Source: Paenibacillus sp. 32O-W (GTDB taxonomy: Bacteria; Bacillota; Bacilli; Paenibacillales; NBRC-103111). Taken from it: a DNA stretch of 50,169 bases. The notes under the pieces were generated by a model that was given only the letters and a program-made list of their open reading frames with translations, made no database searches and had not been told where the DNA came from. This document shows positions 28,154-37,463 of the stretch, in pieces. How positions within the stretch are numbered: the stretch's first letter is position 1; each line of letters opens with the position of its first letter. The position numbers and the translations under genes were made by a program. The stretch covers positions 1 to 50,169 of the forward strand of contig NZ_VEGP01000042.1 in the NCBI RefSeq assembly GCF_007679495.1. The letters run 5' to 3'.

Positions 28154-28575
28154 CCGAACCGTGTTTTTACTCGAGCCCCTCGGACTGCTATCCCTTTCCC
28201 TCAGAAGCACTCACCCCGAGCCGTGTTCTTTCTCGAGCTCCTCTGACTGCTATCCCCTTCCCTCAGAAGCACACACCCCGAACCAAAGTTCTTACTCGTG
28301 CCCCTCTGACTGGTATCCCTTTCCCTCAGGAGCACTCCCCCGAGCCATTGTTCTTACTCGAGCCCTTCTGACTGGTATCCCTTTCCCTCAGTGATGCTCA
28401 TCCCGAACCCGCGTTTCTTCCTCGGGCCCCTCTGACTGCTATCCCATTCCCTCAGTGATGCTCATCCCGAACCCGCGTTTCTTCCTCGGGCCCCTCTGAC
28501 TGCTATCCCTTTTCCTCAGAAACACTCCCCGAACGGTCTCTATGTCCAAGCCACTCTGCCTACTATGCTTAGTCC
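28154..28575. repeat. tandem array of seven 62- to 64-bp units
   Basis: CCGAACC or CCGAGCC marks unit starts at 28154, 28216, 28278, 28340, 28403, 28467 and 28529, giving periods of 62, 62, 62, 63, 64 and 62. Each unit ends with a CTCTGACTGCTATCCC block and a CCCTCAG. Units five and six are nearly identical; the last unit is decayed. The period is not a multiple of three and every frame is broken, so the array is non-coding. It lies between the two haem transcripts. Confidence 0.88.
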
Positions 28576-28896
28576 AGTTATTTTTTAGAGGTCACTTTGG
28601 AATTATCCGGATTTGTAAGCTACATGCAAGTACAGAATTAGTCAAGAAAGCAAGGTTACCGCATTTACCGTATCTTTCTGAGCGAAGGGGATAATAGTCG
28701 AAAGAACCGCCAAATAGATAAGTGATGCAATACGGGGAATCCATTTTTTTACATCTACAATTCAATTAAACAGGATACTTTCGCCAAGGAGCAATTCACC
28801 ACAGATAACCATAAAAGATCAAGCAGCAAGTGCTTACTCCGGTTTTCCGAATTAAATAAGATTCGTGATTCGTGGGCAGCAGCTTAGAAGCAAAGA
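28576..28896. other. intergenic stretch downstream of hemB
   Basis: I see no coding region, repeat or RNA structure in these 320 bases apart from AT-rich runs. It separates the 62-bp array from the hemB terminator. Confidence 0.5.
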
Positions 28897-28924
28897 TAAA
28901 AAAATAACGGTCTCTAGAGACCGT
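28897..28924 (-). terminator. terminator of the hemA-hemB operon
   Basis: The 18-base perfect palindrome ACGGTCTCTAGAGACCGT (28907-28924) is followed on the minus strand by TATTTTTTTATC. It lies about 95 bases after the hemB stop codon. Confidence 0.8.
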
Positions 28925-29019
28925 GTACTTAAGTGCATTCATTGACCCTGACCAACCGAAACTTGAGTCTTTGGCCGGCGAAGATCAAAGTCGGAGCAGG
29001 GAACCAGCCCCATGCTCCG

Positions 29020-30015
29020 TTATCCTTCTTTGAGCCAACGAACTACGTCTTTGGCAAAATAAGTAATGAGAATATCCGCGCCGGCCCGCTTCATTCCGAG
29101 AAGCATCTCCATAACGACCGCTTTCTCATCGATCCAGCCCTTCTCCGCGGCCGCTTTAACCATCGAATACTCGGCGCTGACATTATAAGCGACCAGAGGA
29201 AGGTCGAAGTTCTCTTTAAGCGCCTTGATCACATCCATATAGGCCAGGGCCGGTTTAACCATCAGAAAATCGGCTCCTTCCATCACATCGGCTTCCGCTT
29301 CGCGGATCCCTTCGCGTACGTTGGCAGGGTCCATCTGATAAGTCTTCCGGTCGCCGAATTGCGGCGTAGAATGAGCGGCATCACGGAACGGACCGTAGAA
29401 GGCCGAGGCGTATTTCACCGAATAAGACATGATCGGCACGTGCTCGAAGCCGGCCTCGTCCAAGGCGGCGCGGATAGCGCCCACGAATCCGTCCATCATG
29501 TTGGACGGAGCGATGATATCGGCGCCGGCCTTCGCTTGCGATACAGCCGTGCGGGCGAGAAGCTCCAGAGACGGATCGTTATCGATGACCGCTTGTCCAC
29601 GGGCTGCATCTTGGACAACTACACCACAGTGACCGTGGTCCGTAAACTGACAGAGGCATGTGTCGGCCACAACGAGCAGCTCCGGATAACGCTGCTTGAT
29701 CCAGCGAGTCGCTTGCTGAACAATGCCGTCCTCCGCAAATGCCGACGTTCCTTCCGTATCTTTATGCTCCGGGACGCCGAAGAGCAGCACGGCTTGAATC
29801 CCGAGGGAGTTAATCTCGGCAAGCTCCTCTTCCAACCGGTCCAGAGAATAATGGAAGACGCCGGGCATGGAGGGAATTTCCTCCTTAATCCCGGTTCCAT
29901 GAGTGACGAACAGCGGGTATATCAAATCGTTGACAGATAAAGAAGTCTCTCTCACCAAATTGCGCATCGCCCGGGATGCGCGCAATCTGCGATGGCGGAC
30001 AATCGGAAAATTCAT
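29020..30015 (-). CDS. hemB: delta-aminolevulinic acid dehydratase (porphobilinogen synthase)
   Basis: HemB condenses two aminolevulinates into porphobilinogen. The 331-residue protein has the cysteine zinc site in [16 protein letters not shown] and the two Schiff-base lysines in [16 protein letters not shown] and [12 protein letters not shown]. Presence of the cysteines suggests a zinc-dependent enzyme. It is the last gene of the hemAXCDB series, 43 bases after hemD, and is followed by a strong terminator rather than by hemL. Confidence 0.95.
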   Translation of the reverse strand: MNFPIVRHRRLRASRAMRNLVRETSLSVNDLIYPLFVTHGTGIKEEIPSMPGVFHYSLDRLEEELAEINSLGIQAVLLFGVPEHKDTEGTSAFAEDGIVQQATRWIKQRYPELLVVADTCLCQFTDHGHCGVVVQDAARGQAVIDNDPSLELLARTAVSQAKAGADIIAPSNMMDGFVGAIRAALDEAGFEHVPIMSYSVKYASAFYGPFRDAAHSTPQFGDRKTYQMDPANVREGIREAEADVMEGADFLMVKPALAYMDVIKALKENFDLPLVAYNVSAEYSMVKAAAEKGWIDEKAVVMEMLLGMKRAGADILITYFAKDVVRWLKEG

Positions 30016-30058
30016 GATGGATTCCTCCCGTTTTATCGTATATGAAGTACGCTTGATT

Positions 30059-30862
30059 TCATTCGCGGCCAGCCGGAATCAGCACTTGTACGAGCGAATC
30101 GATCGTCGCTTCTTCGGCCAAATAATGAACGCTCCATCCGGCCTCCTGAACCGCTCTGGCGGTGACCTGCCCGATGCAGGCCAGCTTGACCCCGGTCAAG
30201 AGCTCGTCCGGTTCCGCTCCTGCAGTACGGATTAACGTTAGTATATTCCGAAAGGTGGACGGACTGGTCAAGGTGACCACGTCGATTTCCCCGCGGACGA
30301 GCAGATCCACCAGTATGTCCGCATGATCCGTACACAGTTTGTTTTCATAAATATCTATTTCCGTAACTTTCAGCCCCAAGGAATTCAGGCGGTCGGGCAG
30401 CACTTTGCGAGCCAAGTCCGAGCGTGGAAAGAGAACCTTCTGACCGGGCTTCAGCTCCGGTGCAATAGCTTCGAATAAATCCTCCGCCTGATAGCGCTCC
30501 GGAACCTTGTACGCTACCAATCCCCGCGCCAGCAATGCTCCTGCCGTCTTCGGGCCAACCGCAACGATCCGCGACCGCTGCAGCCGGACGGCTTCCACCT
30601 CAAATTGCTCGAGACGGTTAAAAAAATGAATAACGGCATTAACGCTAGTAAAAATAACCCAATCAAACTTGTCCAGCTCCCGGATGGCCTGTTCCAGTTC
30701 AGCCAGCTTGACGGGATCGGTAGGTGGCTGGAGCCGGATAACCGGCAGTACAATCGCTTGCCCGCCGAGCTCCTCTATCTTCCCTGCAAGCTCTCCGGAC
30801 TGCTCCCGGGTGCGGGTAACCAAAATGCGCAGGCCGGATAACGGCCTATTCTGTGCCGCCAT
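30059..30862 (-). CDS. hemD: uroporphyrinogen-III synthase
   Basis: HemD closes hydroxymethylbilane into uroporphyrinogen III with inversion of ring D. I chose the ATG at 30862 ([19 protein letters not shown]), with AGGGA about seven bases upstream, eight bases after the hemC stop; the upstream in-frame extension overlaps hemC and is glycine/arginine junk. The 267-residue protein shows the two-lobe pattern with [11 protein letters not shown] and [15 protein letters not shown]. This family is poorly conserved, and order in the operon strengthens the call. No fused uroporphyrinogen methyltransferase domain is present. Confidence 0.9.
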   Translation of the reverse strand: MAAQNRPLSGLRILVTRTREQSGELAGKIEELGGQAIVLPVIRLQPPTDPVKLAELEQAIRELDKFDWVIFTSVNAVIHFFNRLEQFEVEAVRLQRSRIVAVGPKTAGALLARGLVAYKVPERYQAEDLFEAIAPELKPGQKVLFPRSDLARKVLPDRLNSLGLKVTEIDIYENKLCTDHADILVDLLVRGEIDVVTLTSPSTFRNILTLIRTAGAEPDELLTGVKLACIGQVTARAVQEAGWSVHYLAEEATIDSLVQVLIPAGRE

Positions 30863-30870
30863 CGGAATCC

Positions 30871-31815
30871 CTACTCTCTGGCCAGAGCGAGGATTTCCTC
30901 GGCTCCTTGCCCGATCAGGCTCTCCGCCACTTCCAGCCCGAGATGGACCGGATCGTCCCCCGTTCTTGTCTCCTTCAGAATCCGACCGCCTTCCGGCTCG
31001 CCGACAAGTCCCGTCAGCTTCAGCCTGCACGCCTCCGCTTCCGCATCCCACGCGAACTCGGCGTAAGCGCCGATCGGAATCTGGCAGCCTCCATTCAGCC
31101 TCGCCAGGAAGGTCCGCTCCGCCTGGACGGTTGCGGCGGTCTCCGCATCGTTATACAGCGCCAGCAGACGGAGCACGAAGTCGTCATCCTTGCGGCATTC
31201 GATGCCCAGCGCTCCTTGACCTACAGCCGGGAGGCAAACCTCCGGCGGCAAATAATGGCTGACCTTATCGGACCACCCCATCCGATACAGCCCGGCGGCT
31301 GCCAGCAGGATGCCGTCGAAGCCCTCGGTTTCCAGCTTGCGCAGGCGGGAATCTATATTGCCGCGAATCGATTGGATGCGAAGATCGGGGCGATAGGCCC
31401 GTAATTGGGCCGCACGTCTCAAGCTGCTCGTTCCAACAAGAGCGCCTTGCGGCAGCTCGTCCAGCTTGACGTGCCCGTTCGAAATCAGGCAGTCCCGAGG
31501 ATCGACTCGCTTGGGAACGGCCCCTATCATCAACCCCTCTTGGCTTTCCGAAGGCACATCCTTCATGCTGTGAACAGCGATATCAATCTCTCCGTTCAAT
31601 AGCGCCTGTTCTATTTCTTTAACAAAAAGACCTTTCCCCCCGACCTTGGAAAGAGTGACATCGAGAATTCTATCCCCTTTGGTCACAATTTTGCGGACGT
31701 CAAATTCGCATTCCATCCCATTCTCTTGACAAAACCGGCGCAAGTCTTCAATTACTTGATTGGTTTGCGTTAAGGCAAGCGAGCTCTGCCTAGTTCCGAC
31801 AACGATCGTTCGCAT
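30871..31815 (-). CDS. hemC: porphobilinogen deaminase (hydroxymethylbilane synthase)
   Basis: HemC joins four porphobilinogens into hydroxymethylbilane. I chose the ATG at 31815, giving [18 protein letters not shown] with AGGGAGGA seven bases upstream. The 314-residue protein has the catalytic aspartate region [10 protein letters not shown], the arginine motif [12 protein letters not shown], and the dipyrromethane-binding cysteine in [12 protein letters not shown]. Length is normal. It follows hemX by about 110 bases. Confidence 0.95.
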   Translation of the reverse strand: MRTIVVGTRQSSLALTQTNQVIEDLRRFCQENGMECEFDVRKIVTKGDRILDVTLSKVGGKGLFVKEIEQALLNGEIDIAVHSMKDVPSESQEGLMIGAVPKRVDPRDCLISNGHVKLDELPQGALVGTSSLRRAAQLRAYRPDLRIQSIRGNIDSRLRKLETEGFDGILLAAAGLYRMGWSDKVSHYLPPEVCLPAVGQGALGIECRKDDDFVLRLLALYNDAETAATVQAERTFLARLNGGCQIPIGAYAEFAWDAEAEACRLKLTGLVGEPEGGRILKETRTGDDPVHLGLEVAESLIGQGAEEILALARE

Positions 31816-31925
31816 GCAGCGTTCCTCCCTACTCGGAGTCATTAGGAGGCTCTTGAACGAACCATTTCTTCCCGACCCCGATCTCATTTATGTGTTGCTA
31901 CTGCCACGGCTTCAGCCTGGAACAA

Positions 31926-32747
31926 CTACATCCAAAACCAGCCGTGAAAATTCGAAAACCGGTTTAATATGAAAAAGTTCACCATCACCAGCGCGAAAGC
32001 AAACAGGTTCCATTGGGCCAAGCGATAGTCAGAGGCTTTTAACGAAAGCTTTAATATTAAATGATAGGCATACAAAAGCAAAATAAACAAGGAATTCAAC
32101 ACCTTGGGATCGAACAAGAGCTGGTATTCGCCCTTCAGCACAATCCATACGGTCCCCAACGAAAAGGCCAGCATAAGCAGCGGCATTCCCGATGCAACCG
32201 ATATATAAGTATATTTTCCGATTTTATCAAGGCTGGGGATGCGCCATATCGTTCTGGACCATTTCTTATCCTTAAGCTGGCTATGGAGAAACAGATACAT
32301 TCCCGACAAGATGGCAGAAATCGTAAAGGCGGCGTAGCTTCCGATAGCCAGGCTGATATGGATGAACAACAGCTCATCGGCAATTTCCCAACCTTCCAGG
32401 GCGGTTGATACATTGTTATCACTGAAAAAATTAAGCGCAAGTATGGAGAAGCCTACCAGATTAACAAAGAAAACCAGCAGTTCGATGCGAAAAAAACGGC
32501 TGATCACCAATGAGACCGTCACTAGCACCCATGAAAAGAAAAACAGGGTTTCAAAATCGGTGAAGACGTGCAAGGTTTTAAACTCAAAGAAAAAATAAAC
32601 CGTCTGTAAGACCCAAACAAATAGAAGCAGCCCTGTGCCCATCCGTTTGGCTCTCTGATTCGCACCGACGAAATCAGAGAAATAAAACAGAAGGCTCAGG
32701 GCGTAAATATATATTATAGCATCGTATATCCAGCTTTGAGTGACCAT
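31926..32747 (-). CDS. hemX: HemX/CcsA-family membrane protein
   Basis: HemX in B. subtilis is a multi-span membrane protein that lowers HemA levels. I chose the ATG at 32747 (MVTQSWIYDAIIYIY), four bases after AGGAGG. The 273-residue protein has about eight hydrophobic segments and belongs to the CcsA/CcmC/HemX-type cytochrome assembly fold; the haem-handling WWD motif of true CcsA proteins is not evident. Position between hemA and hemC supports HemX rather than a cytochrome c biogenesis role, which is the alternative name often used. Confidence 0.85.
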   Translation of the reverse strand: MVTQSWIYDAIIYIYALSLLFYFSDFVGANQRAKRMGTGLLLFVWVLQTVYFFFEFKTLHVFTDFETLFFFSWVLVTVSLVISRFFRIELLVFFVNLVGFSILALNFFSDNNVSTALEGWEIADELLFIHISLAIGSYAAFTISAILSGMYLFLHSQLKDKKWSRTIWRIPSLDKIGKYTYISVASGMPLLMLAFSLGTVWIVLKGEYQLLFDPKVLNSLFILLLYAYHLILKLSLKASDYRLAQWNLFAFALVMVNFFILNRFSNFHGWFWM

Positions 32748-32866
32748 GCAACCTCCTGTTAGCGGATCAACCTGCCTGCAAGCAGCTAAGGACAGCAAGG
32801 CCGAAAGCCTGAATAACGGATGGAAGGAGCCTTACTGCACCGTACCCTGCTTGTCCGGTATGCACT

Positions 32867-34264
32867 TTAAGATCGTGCCAACGCCTCCTGAAGCTGAAGC
32901 CCGAGCAAAAGCCTATCATTTGTCTTGGAGGCAGCGGATTGAGCTGCTTCCGACGTTGTGTGCCCAGCCTCTTCTTCATGATCAGGTTGCCCGTCCAGAG
33001 CAGACTCCAGAGCGAAAATCTGCGAGAATAGATTGATCGCTTCCTGACCATCTTTATCGTTAGCCAGCTCCTTGAGCCGTACAATAGGGTCTCGCAACAT
33101 CTGATTAACAATGCTCTTCGTCAGTTTATGAATGACCTTGATTTCCCTATCGCTTAGATCAGGCAGCTTCTTGAGCAAGCTGGCCATCGTTTCTTCATGA
33201 ATCCGGTTGGATTTCGTCTGCAGGGCGTTAATTAAAGGAGCCACTTCCATCGTGTTCATCCATTGTTCGAAAACCCGCTCCTCTTCCGCAATCATGGCCT
33301 CGATTTTGGCCGCTTCCCTCTGGCGCTCGGCCAAGTTACTCTCCACGATGGATTGCAAATCATCGATATCGTACAAAAATACGTTGGAAAGCTCCCCGAT
33401 CCTGGGATCCAAATCCCGAGGAACGGCAATATCAATCATGAAGAGCGGCCTGAATTTGCGCAGGTGAAGAATGCTGTCCACCTGCTCGCGGTTAAGAATA
33501 AGCCCGGACGAGCCGGTCGAGCTGATGACGATATCCGCTTCCGCCAAGGACGGAATCAGGTCGTCGAATGTAACCGCGGTCCCTGCAAATTTATCTGCGA
33601 ATTCCACTGCCTTCTCATAGGTGCGGTTGGCGACAACCACTTTATTCGCACCATTGGCGCGCAGATGCTTGGCCGTCAGCTCACTCATCTTGCCTGCACC
33701 GATCAGCAGTACCGATTTATTGGCGAAAGATCCGAAGATCCGCTTGCCAAGCTCCACCGCAGCATAGCTTACCGACACCGGGTTGTCAGAGATTCCCGTT
33801 TCGGAATGGGCACGCTTAGCCAATGTAATAGCCTGTTTAAACAATGTATTAAATACTGCCCCCGTCACCTTCTCCTTCTGCGAAAGAAGGAAGGCATCGC
33901 GGACTTGTCCAAGAATCTGAGTCTCGCCGACAATCATCGAATCCAGGCCGCTGGCCACTTTAAAAAGGTGTTGGACCGCATGCTCATTTTCCTTGACATA
34001 CAGATGGTGATTGAATTCCTGCCGTGGAATTCCGAACCAATCCTCAATAAAGCCGCGGATCGCATGACCGCACAGGTACGGCCGGTCAACGACTGCATAA
34101 ATTTCAGTCCGATTGCAGGTGCCCACAATGACACATTCCAGGATACTCTTTGTTTTCTTAAGCTGACCGAGCGCTTCCGGCAATTCTTCTTTCGCAAAAG
34201 CAAATTTCTCCCGAATTTCTACCGGAGCTGTTTTATAGTTTAAGCCCACTACAATAATATGCAA
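32867..34264 (-). CDS. hemA: glutamyl-tRNA reductase
   Basis: HemA reduces glutamyl-tRNA to glutamate-1-semialdehyde, the first committed step. The gene starts at TTG (34264) behind AGGTGG. The 465-residue protein begins MHIIVVGLNYKTAPVEIREK, has the catalytic cysteine in VGTCNRTEIYAV, the VGETQILGQVRDAF block, the NADPH-binding LLIGAGKMSELTAKHL and a helical dimerisation domain at the C-terminus. The last 40 residues are a variable, alanine-rich tail. It heads hemAXCDB with its own promoter. Confidence 0.95.
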   Translation of the reverse strand: MHIIVVGLNYKTAPVEIREKFAFAKEELPEALGQLKKTKSILECVIVGTCNRTEIYAVVDRPYLCGHAIRGFIEDWFGIPRQEFNHHLYVKENEHAVQHLFKVASGLDSMIVGETQILGQVRDAFLLSQKEKVTGAVFNTLFKQAITLAKRAHSETGISDNPVSVSYAAVELGKRIFGSFANKSVLLIGAGKMSELTAKHLRANGANKVVVANRTYEKAVEFADKFAGTAVTFDDLIPSLAEADIVISSTGSSGLILNREQVDSILHLRKFRPLFMIDIAVPRDLDPRIGELSNVFLYDIDDLQSIVESNLAERQREAAKIEAMIAEEERVFEQWMNTMEVAPLINALQTKSNRIHEETMASLLKKLPDLSDREIKVIHKLTKSIVNQMLRDPIVRLKELANDKDGQEAINLFSQIFALESALDGQPDHEEEAGHTTSEAAQSAASKTNDRLLLGLQLQEALARS

Positions 34265-34311
34265 TTGTGTCCACCTGCCTTTCCTTACTACCGTTCCTTT
34301 CCCTAAAGACT

Positions 34312-34341
34312 ATTATACCACAGGCTGTAGAAAGGTCACTT
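34312..34341 (-). promoter_or_regulatory. promoter of the hemA operon
   Basis: A perfect TATAAT at 34312-34317 on the minus strand lies about 50 bases before the hemA start. The -35 region is weak (a GTGAC about 17 bases upstream), so an activator or a merely moderate promoter is possible. Confidence 0.55.
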
Positions 34342-34389
34342 TTCACATTTGAAAATATTATGAATATATGGCCCTATCGGGCTTCCAAT

Positions 34390-34926
34390 TTATTGCAGCA
34401 GCTTATTCCTCAGGATGGCGGCCATCTCCTCATCGGCTTTAGCCAATTTGTCATTCTCGATGGCGATGACCGTCGTGCGATTGGAGGTCATTAATTTGGT
34501 ATATTGCTCATAAATCGCTTTGTAGCCCTTCCTGATCTCCGCCAGCGTCTCGAGCTCCGCGGATTTCAACGGCCTCTCTCCGCCTAGCTGCAGGCGCATG
34601 ATGAACTGTAATAATTGCGGGATTGACTTTAATTCGGCTAATTGGTCCGAGCCGACAGCCAATACCAAACGTTCATGAGTATAATTCACCGAATATGCGG
34701 CTTGGCGCAAAGCATTCAACTGGCCCGTATGGGCCGCCGATTCCGCCTCTCCCAACAAATTACTCAGCAGCTCCAGTTGAAATAACGATACCTGGTAAAG
34801 CAAGAAAGTCGCATCCTGCTTCGATTTACCCGGCTGCAGCATACCATAAATTTGGTAAATTGGCCACAGCAGCAAAAAAAGGATAAGCAGCACTCCAAAA
34901 AGACGTGCAGGTTTTAGTCTTCCCAT
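34390..34926 (-). CDS. membrane-anchored hypothetical protein
   Basis: The ATG has GGGGAGGGAA a few bases upstream. The 178-residue product has a basic start, one hydrophobic segment at about 9-29 (LFGVLLILFLLLWPIYQIYG) and then an all-helical, charged region likely outside the cell. I recognise no family. It lies between speD and hemA in the same direction, 125 bases before hemA, with no clear terminator after it, so it may share transcription with its neighbours but nothing ties it to haem synthesis. Confidence 0.7.
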   Translation of the reverse strand: MGRLKPARLFGVLLILFLLLWPIYQIYGMLQPGKSKQDATFLLYQVSLFQLELLSNLLGEAESAAHTGQLNALRQAAYSVNYTHERLVLAVGSDQLAELKSIPQLLQFIMRLQLGGERPLKSAELETLAEIRKGYKAIYEQYTKLMTSNRTTVIAIENDKLAKADEEMAAILRNKLLQ

Positions 34927-35104
34927 TCTGTTCCCTCCCCATCCACCATGTTTCCCAGAAAATAGATGAACCGCTCTTTCGGCGGCTTCTTTTCCGAAAG
35001 CCCTCTATAGAGGCTGCGGCATATCATCGATCGGGACTGCCCGCTTCTTCAGCGGCATCTATAGACAGCTTTTGTAACATTGTATGGATGGATGGACAAA
35101 CAAA

Positions 35105-35128
35105 TGACCATGGATAGAATCCATGGTC
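35105..35128 (-). terminator. probable terminator of speD
   Basis: GACCATGGAT and ATCCATGGTC form a 10-bp perfect stem with a 3-base loop, about 40 bases after the speD stop. The sequence after it on the minus strand, ATTTGTTTG, is only moderately T-rich. Confidence 0.65.
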
Positions 35129-35164
35129 TTAAGGAATTTATTTCAATCGTTTATAAACTCTAAT

Positions 35165-35566
35165 TTACTTAACCAATTGCGCAATTTTCATATCGGGTGT
35201 TTCAACCTGCAATTCACCAATCCCGCGCACAAGCTTCTTAGCGTGGGCTTTTTCAGGCTTTAGGACCGAGACCATATGATCGATCGCGAGCTGCGGATCG
35301 ACCGTTTCGCCGCAAGTATAGCAATCCAGAGCGGCAAAACCTTTCTCAGGATAGGTATGAATGGATAGATGGCTTTCTGACAAGAGTACCAAAACGGTTG
35401 CGCCTTGAGGTTCAAACTGCTTGGCCTGCACTGACAGAACAGTTGCACCGCAAACCTCCGCTGCTTCAATCATTTGCGCTTGTAACCAATCTGCGTTGTT
35501 AAGAAGATCAAAATCGACTCCCCAAGTATCGACAGCAACGTGTCTTCCGAAAGTTGAGTATTCCAT
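35165..35566 (-). CDS. speD: S-adenosylmethionine decarboxylase proenzyme
   Basis: SpeD decarboxylates S-adenosylmethionine to supply aminopropyl groups for spermidine. The 133-residue proenzyme is of the short bacterial type 1B. It has the self-cleavage site in SESHLSIHTYPE, cutting before Ser65 to make the pyruvoyl cofactor, and the conserved ALDCYTCG with the active-site cysteine. The ATG has AAGGGGGAA upstream. In B. subtilis speD is elsewhere, so this location beside the hem genes is lineage-specific. It stands alone between two terminators. Confidence 0.93.
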   Translation of the reverse strand: MEYSTFGRHVAVDTWGVDFDLLNNADWLQAQMIEAAEVCGATVLSVQAKQFEPQGATVLVLLSESHLSIHTYPEKGFAALDCYTCGETVDPQLAIDHMVSVLKPEKAHAKKLVRGIGELQVETPDMKIAQLVK

Positions 35567-35810
35567 TCTTTCGGTTCCCCCTTCCTAGGAATAAAATTGT
35601 TTGATTTCATCCGCTAGGACCTACGTCATTCACTTCTCGAGGGAAAAATCTCTCGCAACATACAATGTCCTGAGTGAATCCTGGTTCCTATAAAGTTTTC
35701 AACGAAATTAAAAATAACATCTATTGAGCGAAAAAGCAATAGTTTTTTTAGATATCCACTTATTTTCCGGAAAAATGATAAAAAATTAAGAAATTCATCA
35801 ATTTTTAGCC

Positions 35811-35836
35811 AAAAAAAGGAGCCCCTTTCAGGCCCC
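35811..35836 (-). terminator. terminator of the 196-residue gene
   Basis: GGGGCC and GGCTCC form a six-pair stem with one G-U pair, followed on the minus strand by seven T, about 35 bases after the stop codon. The 245 bases from here to speD hold speD's upstream region and no gene. Confidence 0.75.
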
Positions 35837-35869
35837 ATGCATATAATGCTATGTTAATCTGTCATGGAA

Positions 35870-36460
35870 TCATGCCTCTAGTACAAACAGACGATGGGTC
35901 ATCCGGCTCAGCTTACGGTCGATATGCTCGCGGATTTCACGCTCCGGGGTCGCGTTGCGCAAATCCAGCAGCTGATTAATCTGAGCGTAGAGGCTGGCAA
36001 TTTCCTTCTCCGGCTCCTTGTTCTGGAACAGCCGTTCCAACTGACCCAATGTATCTTTGTACTCATAGACAAGCTTGTGTTTAGATCCTTTGACTTCGAT
36101 AATCTTAACGACATTCCCTTGATGATAATGATAAACCATAGTAAAGCTGGAATAATATCTGTTGACGATAGCGTCCCCTTTGAACCGGGAGACCGCTCTT
36201 CGCATCAGGTTGGCTAAATTCGGACTTGTCAGCTTACAGGAACCGCGGCAAATGAAGCCATTCGCATCGCGTTCAAAGGTGAGGATGACTTCTTCCCCCG
36301 ACGCATCGTCATGAAGCACCACGTTCTGGCTTCCATTATCCAGAACCATAACGTGAAGTGTGGCCTTATGTTCCTGGAACAATCGGATGAAATCGGTCAT
36401 TTCGGCTTCTGATAATTTCAGGCAGGTCTTGACGTATTCAGTCGCTAACCTATGAGCCAT
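35870..36460 (-). CDS. conserved hypothetical protein, 196 residues
   Basis: I chose the ATG at 36460 (MAHRLATEYVKTCLKLSE), about seven bases after GAGGGG; the in-frame sequence upstream is not protein-like. The product is soluble, mixed alpha/beta, with a central beta-rich region (VILTFERDANGFICRGSCKL), a basic block LANLMRRAVSRFKGDAIVNRYY, and C-terminal helices with a coiled-coil look (about 145-190). I believe similar proteins exist across Paenibacillus, sometimes with the misleading label of a peptide synthetase module, but no such domain is visible. Function unknown. It has its own terminator. Confidence 0.75.
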   Translation of the reverse strand: MAHRLATEYVKTCLKLSEAEMTDFIRLFQEHKATLHVMVLDNGSQNVVLHDDASGEEVILTFERDANGFICRGSCKLTSPNLANLMRRAVSRFKGDAIVNRYYSSFTMVYHYHQGNVVKIIEVKGSKHKLVYEYKDTLGQLERLFQNKEPEKEIASLYAQINQLLDLRNATPEREIREHIDRKLSRMTHRLFVLEA

Positions 36461-36851
36461 AAAAACCCCTCGATTCTTTAGTTTACCACATCGGAACACC
36501 GTTCCTGGATGAACTTGTTCCGCTTGGCCTTGCAAGCTGTCGCCATGAATGGATCGACGACTTGGATGATTTTCCTTGCACATCGTACATTATTAGTATA
36601 CTACATCAAACTCACTTATTCCTCCCTAATTTTTTAGTCATAGGGCCATTTTTCTTAAAAAACCGCTCTAATTCAAAAAGAAAAACAGGGAATTCAGTAT
36701 TCCTTCCCTGTTCTTCGCTTATTCTCGCTTATCGAATGGCATCCAAAAAATATTCCATAAATTTTTGTTAGAGCCTTGGAGTTTGAAGTTACAAGAAGTA
36801 ACGGCCTTCGCAGTCCGTATCCAAAGACGTTTCTCGATGAAATATAAGAAC
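36461..36851. other. intergenic stretch with the ysxC terminator
   Basis: No gene is seen in these 390 bases. A terminator for the upstream lonA-ysxC transcript is at 36675-36712: AACAGGGAA and TTCCCTGTT pair, followed on the minus strand by TTTCTTTTT. The rest should hold the promoter of the 196-residue gene, which I could not place with confidence. Confidence 0.7.
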
Positions 36852-37463
36852 CTACTCTCCGGCGCTTTCCGGGCCGGGTATTTCTCCATACTGTTTAATG
36901 ATAGACCATAGCTCGTCTTTGCCCTGCCCGGTTTCCGAAGAGAACAAAACAAGTTCGTCCGTCTTGTCCATACGAAGAGCTTCCCTGATGATTTTCACAT
37001 GCTTCTGCCATTTCCCCTTAGGAATCTTATCCGCCTTCGTAGTCACGACGCATACCGGCAGCTCGTTATATTTGAGCCATTCAAACATAGCCTGGTCATC
37101 TTTAGTGGGCGGATGGCGCAGGTCGATCAGATGGAGCAGAAGCTTGAGATGCTCCCGCTCCAGAATGTACTGTTCAATAAATTTCCCCCATACGGCTCGC
37201 ATGGATTTGGACACTTGGGCGTAACCATAGCCTGGCAAATCAACAAAATATAAGTCCTGATTAATTTTATAATAATTCAAGGTTTGAGTTTTGCCCGGCT
37301 TCGAGCTGGTCCTGGCTAAATTCTTGCGGTCGATCATCCGGTTGATTAAAGAGGATTTACCGACGTTGGATCGCCCTGCCAGAGCGATTTCCGGCAGAGC
37401 GTCCTGGGGATATTGCGCGGGACCGACCGCACTAATGACAAATTCCGCTTGCTTGACTTTCAT
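36852..37463 (-). CDS. ysxC: ribosome biogenesis GTPase YsxC/EngB
   Basis: YsxC is an essential GTPase needed for assembly of the large ribosomal subunit. The 203-residue protein has the P-loop [10 protein letters not shown] (about 31-40), the G3 motif DLPGYGYA and the G4 motif TKAD. Its ATG overlaps the lonA stop codon (TAATG), so translation is coupled to lonA, the lonA-ysxC arrangement of Bacillus. Confidence 0.94.
   Translation of the reverse strand: MKVKQAEFVISAVGPAQYPQDALPEIALAGRSNVGKSSLINRMIDRKNLARTSSKPGKTQTLNYYKINQDLYFVDLPGYGYAQVSKSMRAVWGKFIEQYILEREHLKLLLHLIDLRHPPTKDDQAMFEWLKYNELPVCVVTTKADKIPKGKWQKHVKIIREALRMDKTDELVLFSSETGQGKDELWSIIKQYGEIPGPESAGE

Noticed and set aside
28154-28575. 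CRISPR array
   Set aside because: The whole 62-bp unit is repeated, with no unique spacers between short identical repeats, and no cas genes are nearby.
30863-31051. Longer N-terminus of HemD
   Set aside because: It overlaps hemC and is a glycine/arginine-rich shadow of that gene.
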